A stretch of DNA of 10,350 nucleotides, taken from assembly GCA_003167015.1 (NCBI GenBank), contig PMUF01000093.1:1-10350 (forward strand), written 5' to 3'. The notes beneath the pieces were generated by a model, which saw nothing but the letters and a program-made list of their open reading frames with translations, did no database searches and was not told where the DNA came from. This DNA comes from Chitinophagaceae bacterium (lineage in GTDB: Bacteria; Bacteroidota; Bacteroidia; Chitinophagales; Chitinophagaceae). Positions 6,436-10,350 of this stretch are shown here, piece by piece (the first letter of the stretch is position 1; each line of letters opens with the position of its first letter). A program made the translations under genes and the position numbers.

Positions 6436-7473
6436 ATGAGTAAGCTGAAGCTTGGTCTTCGCTGGATGCTGGGGGGCGTGGCCCTACTGAGCGGAGCCGG
6501 GGGAATGGCGCAAGCGACGCAATCCGGCCAAACGACGCCACGAGCGCAACCGACGCAACCGGTTCAACCGGCCTTTTTCCAGGGGAAACTGATTTACCAG
6601 GTGTCTGTCAAGTCCAAGGTTGACGATCTCAGTGACAAGGATGCTCATAAGGTGCTGACGATCGGGGATTTGCTGACCGTCACGATGAAAGATGGCAACT
6701 ACAAGCTCAGCACTGAGTATGCAGATACCTATGTCATTAAGAATGACCGGAAGGAGTACATTAAATTCCGAAAGATCGACACGGTGTTCTACCTCGACTT
6801 CGATTCGGATACCGCCGATGTGACGGGAATCATCAAGAACAATGCCGTTGTCAGCATCGGGGGGCATCCGTGCAAGGGAATCACCATCGAGACCAGCAAA
6901 CTGGCCCGGCAATATTTTTATTCCACTCAGCTGTACTCCAATCCGGAGGATGACCGGCACAATACCATTGCCCAGGCCGATGTCTATGCGCATGAGACGG
7001 GTGGGGCTTTGCGTCTGTGGACCCGGACGGAGTACCCTTATGCCACGGAGACGGACAGTTGCATCGGGATCGAGCGACAGCCGGTGAATGACCGTGTTTT
7101 TCGACTTCCCGATCTTCCTATTTCTGCGCTATTCAGTGCGCCGAGGATCATCTTTCCCCGTTATCCCGGCAGGGATCAGGCCTGGCAGGATTTCCTGGAC
7201 AGTACATTGAATTCCAAACTGGCAGAACGGTACGTCAAAGTGCCCAAAGGCGAAAAGGAGGCCTGGCAGACCGTCATTGTCGAGTTCGTGGTGGCCGAGG
7301 ACGGCAGCCTGTCCAATTTTCATGTGACCAATCCTGAAGAGGTGAATGCGAAGTTGGCGGATGAGGCGGTGAGGGTCATGCAGCTGTCACGGAAATGGCT
7401 GCCGGCGACGTTTTATGGGGAGAAAGTGAAGTGGACCTATCAGCAGGGGGTAGAATTCAGGGTATTGAAATAG
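6436..7473 (+). CDS. Secreted protein with C-terminal TonB domain
   Basis: A 345-residue exported protein. A signal peptide (about 1-25, ending GMAQA) is followed by a Gln/Thr/Pro-rich linker (about 27-46). A beta-rich middle domain at about 47-225 (FQGKLIYQVSVKSK, then LTVTMKDGNYKLSTEY) resembles GLPGLI/DUF4412-like periplasmic proteins of Bacteroidota, though only weakly. It has two Cys, 146 and 209. The C-terminal part opens with IIFPRYPGRDQAWQDFL and ends WLPATFYGEKVKWTYQQGVEFRV at 321-343, matching the TonB C-terminal fold as used in Bacteroidota. There is no ExbB/ExbD-contacting membrane anchor other than the signal peptide, so classical energy transduction is doubtful. A role in periplasmic protein contacts is more likely. 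The ATG is supported by a strong Shine-Dalgarno sequence. The hydrolase gene begins 23 bases after the stop. Confidence 0.82.
   Translation: MSKLKLGLRWMLGGVALLSGAGGMAQATQSGQTTPRAQPTQPVQPAFFQGKLIYQVSVKSKVDDLSDKDAHKVLTIGDLLTVTMKDGNYKLSTEYADTYVIKNDRKEYIKFRKIDTVFYLDFDSDTADVTGIIKNNAVVSIGGHPCKGITIETSKLARQYFYSTQLYSNPEDDRHNTIAQADVYAHETGGALRLWTRTEYPYATETDSCIGIERQPVNDRVFRLPDLPISALFSAPRIIFPRYPGRDQAWQDFLDSTLNSKLAERYVKVPKGEKEAWQTVIVEFVVAEDGSLSNFHVTNPEEVNAKLADEAVRVMQLSRKWLPATFYGEKVKWTYQQGVEFRVLK
6547..6573 (+). repeat. Three 9-base repeats encoding the Gln-Pro linker
   Basis: CAACCGACG, CAACCGGTT and CAACCGGCC stand head to tail, in frame, in the linker behind the signal peptide. Related but more diverged units (GACGCAA, CAAACGACG) extend upstream to about 6510. 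The array probably changes length by slippage without breaking the frame. Confidence 0.6.
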
Positions 7474-7496
7474 ACTTTTTTTTAATAGTTTGCAAT

Positions 7497-9011
7497 ATGA
7501 AAATCAGATTACTGCTTGTCTTCCTCCTTTTGCCTGCTGCGGCCATTTTTTCCCAGACCCCAACTTTTATCAGTGACAGCCTGGATAGTTATGTCCGACA
7601 GGGTATGAAGGACTGGCAGGTGCCGGGCTTGGCCATAGTGATAGTCAAGGACGGCAAGGTCGTTGTGATGAAAGGTTATGGCATAAAGGATACGGCAACC
7701 AATACCCCGGTGGATGAGAATACGATGTTTATGATTGCCAGTAACACCAAGCTGTTCACTGCCACTGCGCTGGCCCAGCTGGAATACGATAAGAAGCTGT
7801 CGCTGGACGACAAGGTCACCAAATATTTTCCGGACTTTAAGTTGTATGACCCTACGAGTACGGCTCTGGTATCTATCCGGGACATCCTAAGCCACCGGAT
7901 CGGGACGAAGACCTTCCAGGGAGACTTCACCTTCTGGAATAGCAAGCTTACGCGGGAAGAGATCATGCATAAGATGAGACTGCTGAAACCCATTAATCCT
8001 TTCCGTCAGGACTTCGGTTATTGCAACAGCTGCGTGATGACGGCCGGCCAGATCATCCCGAAGGTGACCGGGAAAGAATGGAGTGAATATGTGGAAGACA
8101 GTCTGCTGCTGCCGATGCAGATGAACCATACCTATACGAGCATCACGAAGGTGCCGGCGGCGGTGCAACTGGCGCAGCCCTACACCACCAGCTTTACCGG
8201 TACGTTGCATACCGTTCCCCTGGATCAGTGGGACAACCTCGGTCCGGCTGCCGCGTTGATCAGCAACGTATCCGATCTTTCACACTGGCTGTTGTGCCAA
8301 CTGGACAGCGGGCGTTACCAGGGCCACACGGTGATCCCCTTCGGGGCTATACTTCGGACAAGGGATGTCAACACTATCCTTTCCAGCCGTAAGCAATCGG
8401 GTGTGCCGACGCATGTCGCCGGATATGACCTTGGCCTGGAATCTTACGACTATGACGGCCGGGAAGTATACATGCATACGGGTGGCGCGGGCGGTATGGT
8501 CAGCGTAGTCTGTTTTATACCGGAGGAGCGGTTAGGGATGGCTGTGTTGACGAACAATGACAACCAGGATTTCTTCGTGCTGTTGCGGCAGCAGATCATC
8601 GATGCCTACCTGGGGTTACCTTACCGGAATTACAGTGATACGGGATTCCGGGGGTTCAGTCAGGTGATGAAGGATACGTTGAAAACGATTGCCGGCTGGA
8701 AGGACAGGTTAAAGGGTGGAGCGCCGACGCTGGCCATGGCATCGTACTGCGGGCACTATACGAATCCGCTATATGGGAGCCTGGATATCCGGGCTGCAAA
8801 CAAGGGGTTGGCGATCACTTTTAACGGACATGATCACCTGACGGCTACGCTGCAGTATATGGACAATGACGAATGGCTGCTGCAATACGACAATATTCTG
8901 TACGGCATTTATTCGACCAAGTTCAAGATAGGGGCAGGTAAGGTCATTTCGCTGGAGACCAGGGAAAGTGATTTTGTCGAATACGATCCCTACACGTTTA
9001 CGAAGGAGTAG
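7497..9011 (+). CDS. Secreted serine beta-lactamase-fold hydrolase (class C / S12 type) with C-terminal DUF3471-like domain
   Basis: A 504-residue exported protein. Its signal peptide (MKIRLLLVFLLLPAAAIFS) is cut before Gln20. The beta-lactamase/penicillin-binding fold (about 25-370) keeps all three catalytic motifs. These are SxxK as Ser82-Asn-Thr-Lys85, YxN as Tyr175-Cys-Asn177, and the KTG equivalent as His327-Thr-Gly329. Ser82 would be the acylated nucleophile. The tail (about 405-500, beginning near SYCGHYTNPLYGSLDI) resembles the DUF3471 domain seen in such proteins. HTG instead of KTG and the extra domain point to an esterase, D-aminopeptidase or peptidoglycan-related hydrolase rather than a clinical AmpC. 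Actual beta-lactam hydrolysis cannot be predicted. The ATG at 7497 is chosen for the signal peptide; the frame is open further upstream but overlaps the preceding gene. The leader is A/T-rich without a Shine-Dalgarno sequence. Confidence 0.92.
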   Translation: MKIRLLLVFLLLPAAAIFSQTPTFISDSLDSYVRQGMKDWQVPGLAIVIVKDGKVVVMKGYGIKDTATNTPVDENTMFMIASNTKLFTATALAQLEYDKKLSLDDKVTKYFPDFKLYDPTSTALVSIRDILSHRIGTKTFQGDFTFWNSKLTREEIMHKMRLLKPINPFRQDFGYCNSCVMTAGQIIPKVTGKEWSEYVEDSLLLPMQMNHTYTSITKVPAAVQLAQPYTTSFTGTLHTVPLDQWDNLGPAAALISNVSDLSHWLLCQLDSGRYQGHTVIPFGAILRTRDVNTILSSRKQSGVPTHVAGYDLGLESYDYDGREVYMHTGGAGGMVSVVCFIPEERLGMAVLTNNDNQDFFVLLRQQIIDAYLGLPYRNYSDTGFRGFSQVMKDTLKTIAGWKDRLKGGAPTLAMASYCGHYTNPLYGSLDIRAANKGLAITFNGHDHLTATLQYMDNDEWLLQYDNILYGIYSTKFKIGAGKVISLETRESDFVEYDPYTFTKE

Positions 9012-9058
9012 GGGCGGGGGATCGGGCCTGAAATGATTTTTAAATGTACTTTTGACGG

Positions 9059-10350
9059 ATGAAATCGAGAATCCTTCTACTTTTTGGTTTTTTATTTTGG
9101 TTTGTACCTGCCATGCGGGCGCAAACAACCTATATTGTAAAGACCGACAGCATAAAAGCTCACGTGGAGCCTACGATGTACGGCATCTTTTTCGAAGACA
9201 TCAATATGGCTGCCGATGGCGGTGTATATGCCGAACTGGTAAAGAACAGGTCTTTCGAGTTCACGCCGAATTTAATGGGCTGGAATGAACGGGTGAAGGA
9301 TGGGGGCAGCGGAAGCGTGCAAGTGGTCGACCGGTCTGCGGAGCGGCCCGAGAATCCGCATGTGGTCACCCTGACCGTTCATTCGGGTACGGGGTATTAT
9401 GGATTATCAAACGAGGGATTCCGGGGCATGGGGATCAAAAAAGGAGAAACGTATCACTTTTCCGTCCTGGCCCGCCAGCATCCCGGCAGCAGGATTGCCC
9501 TGACGGTTGAACTGGTAGATTCTCAAGGGCTCGTGATTGGCCACGGTACATTACGTCCCGCTGGTCTCCACTGGGAAAAGGATACGGTGTCCTTCGTGGC
9601 CAGCGCTACGGTGGAGAAGGCGCACCTGGACCTATGGGCCCATAAGGCAGGTGTCATCGATCTGGATATGATATCCCTCTTCCCGGAGCATACATGGAAG
9701 GACAGGCCGGGCGGGTTACGTGCGGACCTTGTGCAGTGGCTGGCCGATTTGAAGCCGGGCTTTTTACGCTTTCCCGGAGGGTGTATTGTCGAGGGGCGGA
9801 CTTTGGCTAACCGCTATCAATGGAAAAAGACCATTGGGGATGTCGACCGGCGCGAAACCATCATCAACCGGTGGAACCTGGAATTCAAGCATCGGTTAAC
9901 GCCAGACTATTATCAATCGTTCGGGCTGGGCTTTATGGAATATTTTCTGACAGCGGAAGATATAGGCGCCGAGCCGCTGCCGATCCTGAATTGCGGCATG
10001 GCGTGTCAATATAACAGCGGCCAGCTGGCGCCATTAGATTCGCTGGACCCTTACCTGCAGGATGCGCTGGACCTGATCGAGTTTGCGAATAGTTCCGTCG
10101 ATACGAAATGGGGTAAATTGCGTGCTGACCTGGGGCACCCGGCGCCGTTCCATTTGAAGATGATGGGAGTTGGAAACGAACAATGGGGCCCGCAATATAT
10201 CGAGCGATGGAAGGTGTTTGAAAAGGTCATCAAGCAGCAATATCCCTACATGCAGCTGGTGTCGAGCGCCGGTCCCAGCCCTGACGGCGAAAAATTCAAT
10301 TTTCTGAACGATACGCTGAGGGCGATGCATGCCGATATCCTGGACGAGCA
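9059..10350 (+). CDS. GH51 alpha-L-arabinofuranosidase, secreted (3' end outside window)
   Basis: The frame is open from the ATG at 9059-9061 to the window end, giving 430 residues. A signal peptide (MKSRILLLFGFLFWFVPAMRA) is cut before Gln22. The family-typical strand MYGIFFEDINMAADGGVYAE lies at 40-59. A jelly-roll, carbohydrate-binding-like domain spans about 80-210. The catalytic barrel then starts, with RFPGGCIVEG at 237-246. GVGNEQWG at 370-377 places the acid/base Glu374. The nucleophile Glu, expected further C-terminal, is off the window. Such enzymes remove terminal alpha-L-arabinofuranosyl groups from arabinan or arabinoxylan. Export fits glycan use in the periplasm or outside the cell. 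It starts 47 bases after the hydrolase stop and may be co-transcribed with it. No SusC/SusD pair is in view, so a polysaccharide-utilisation locus cannot be claimed. Confidence 0.92.
   Translation, partial: MKSRILLLFGFLFWFVPAMRAQTTYIVKTDSIKAHVEPTMYGIFFEDINMAADGGVYAELVKNRSFEFTPNLMGWNERVKDGGSGSVQVVDRSAERPENPHVVTLTVHSGTGYYGLSNEGFRGMGIKKGETYHFSVLARQHPGSRIALTVELVDSQGLVIGHGTLRPAGLHWEKDTVSFVASATVEKAHLDLWAHKAGVIDLDMISLFPEHTWKDRPGGLRADLVQWLADLKPGFLRFPGGCIVEGRTLANRYQWKKTIGDVDRRETIINRWNLEFKHRLTPDYYQSFGLGFMEYFLTAEDIGAEPLPILNCGMACQYNSGQLAPLDSLDPYLQDALDLIEFANSSVDTKWGKLRADLGHPAPFHLKMMGVGNEQWGPQYIERWKVFEKVIKQQYPYMQLVSSAGPSPDGEKFNFLNDTLRAMHADILDE

Noticed and set aside
6484..6993. A 169-codon minus-strand open frame inside the TonB-C-domain gene
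   Set aside because: It is antisense to a gene with a strong Shine-Dalgarno sequence, a signal peptide and a recognisable C-terminal domain.
7475..7484. T-run after the TonB-C-domain gene as a terminator
   Set aside because: No hairpin precedes the T-run, and the A/T-rich stretch is better explained as the leader of the hydrolase gene.
9047..9054. TACTTTTG, a full match to the Bacteroidota -7 consensus TAnnTTTG
   Set aside because: It lies only four bases before the GH51 ATG, so transcription would begin at or beyond the start codon, and no -33 element is seen upstream.

Overview
The window looks like a chromosomal piece of a Bacteroidota genome, most likely a moderately GC-rich member of the Chitinophagaceae or a relative. 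The basis is protein style rather than any marker gene: signal peptides cut just before Gln, a lipoprotein-type RND/ABC adaptor, LytS/LytTR two-component proteins, a TonB-C-terminal-domain protein with a 'FPRYPG' entry motif, a serine beta-lactamase-fold enzyme with a DUF3471-like tail, a GH51 arabinofuranosidase, and several starts with weak or no Shine-Dalgarno sequence. No RNA gene, CRISPR array, insertion sequence or phage gene is visible.

Left block, all on the minus strand and read from right to left. A short His-rich lipoprotein gene (6218-6021) ends in a hairpin (5993-5968). Then come a LytS-type membrane histidine kinase (5923-4898) and its LytTR response regulator (4897-4172). After 172 bases there is a tightly packed four-gene export operon: TolC-like outer-membrane factor (3999-2686), lipoprotein HlyD/MacA-like adaptor (2675-1581), MacB/LolC-type permease (1581-337) and LolD/MacB-type ATPase (334 to beyond base 1). 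Together the four encode a complete tripartite type VII ABC exporter spanning both membranes. The adjacent two-component system is a plausible regulator of it, but no binding site was identified.

Right block, plus strand, divergent from the left block across a 217-base G-rich intergenic region. It holds a secreted protein with a TonB C-terminal domain (6436-7473), a secreted class C beta-lactamase/esterase-fold hydrolase (7497-9011), and the first 430 residues of a secreted GH51 alpha-L-arabinofuranosidase (from 9059, running off the right end). Gaps of 23 and 47 bases make co-transcription possible, though the three functions do not form an obvious single pathway.

The most unusual feature is the kinase/regulator junction. 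The two genes lie in the same reading frame, separated by one TAA codon that is followed at once by the regulator's GTG start. The kinase also appears to start with TTG. Readthrough or a single base change would give a hybrid kinase-regulator. Otherwise the window holds recognisable families in an ordinary accessory arrangement, and I did not find a clearly new system.
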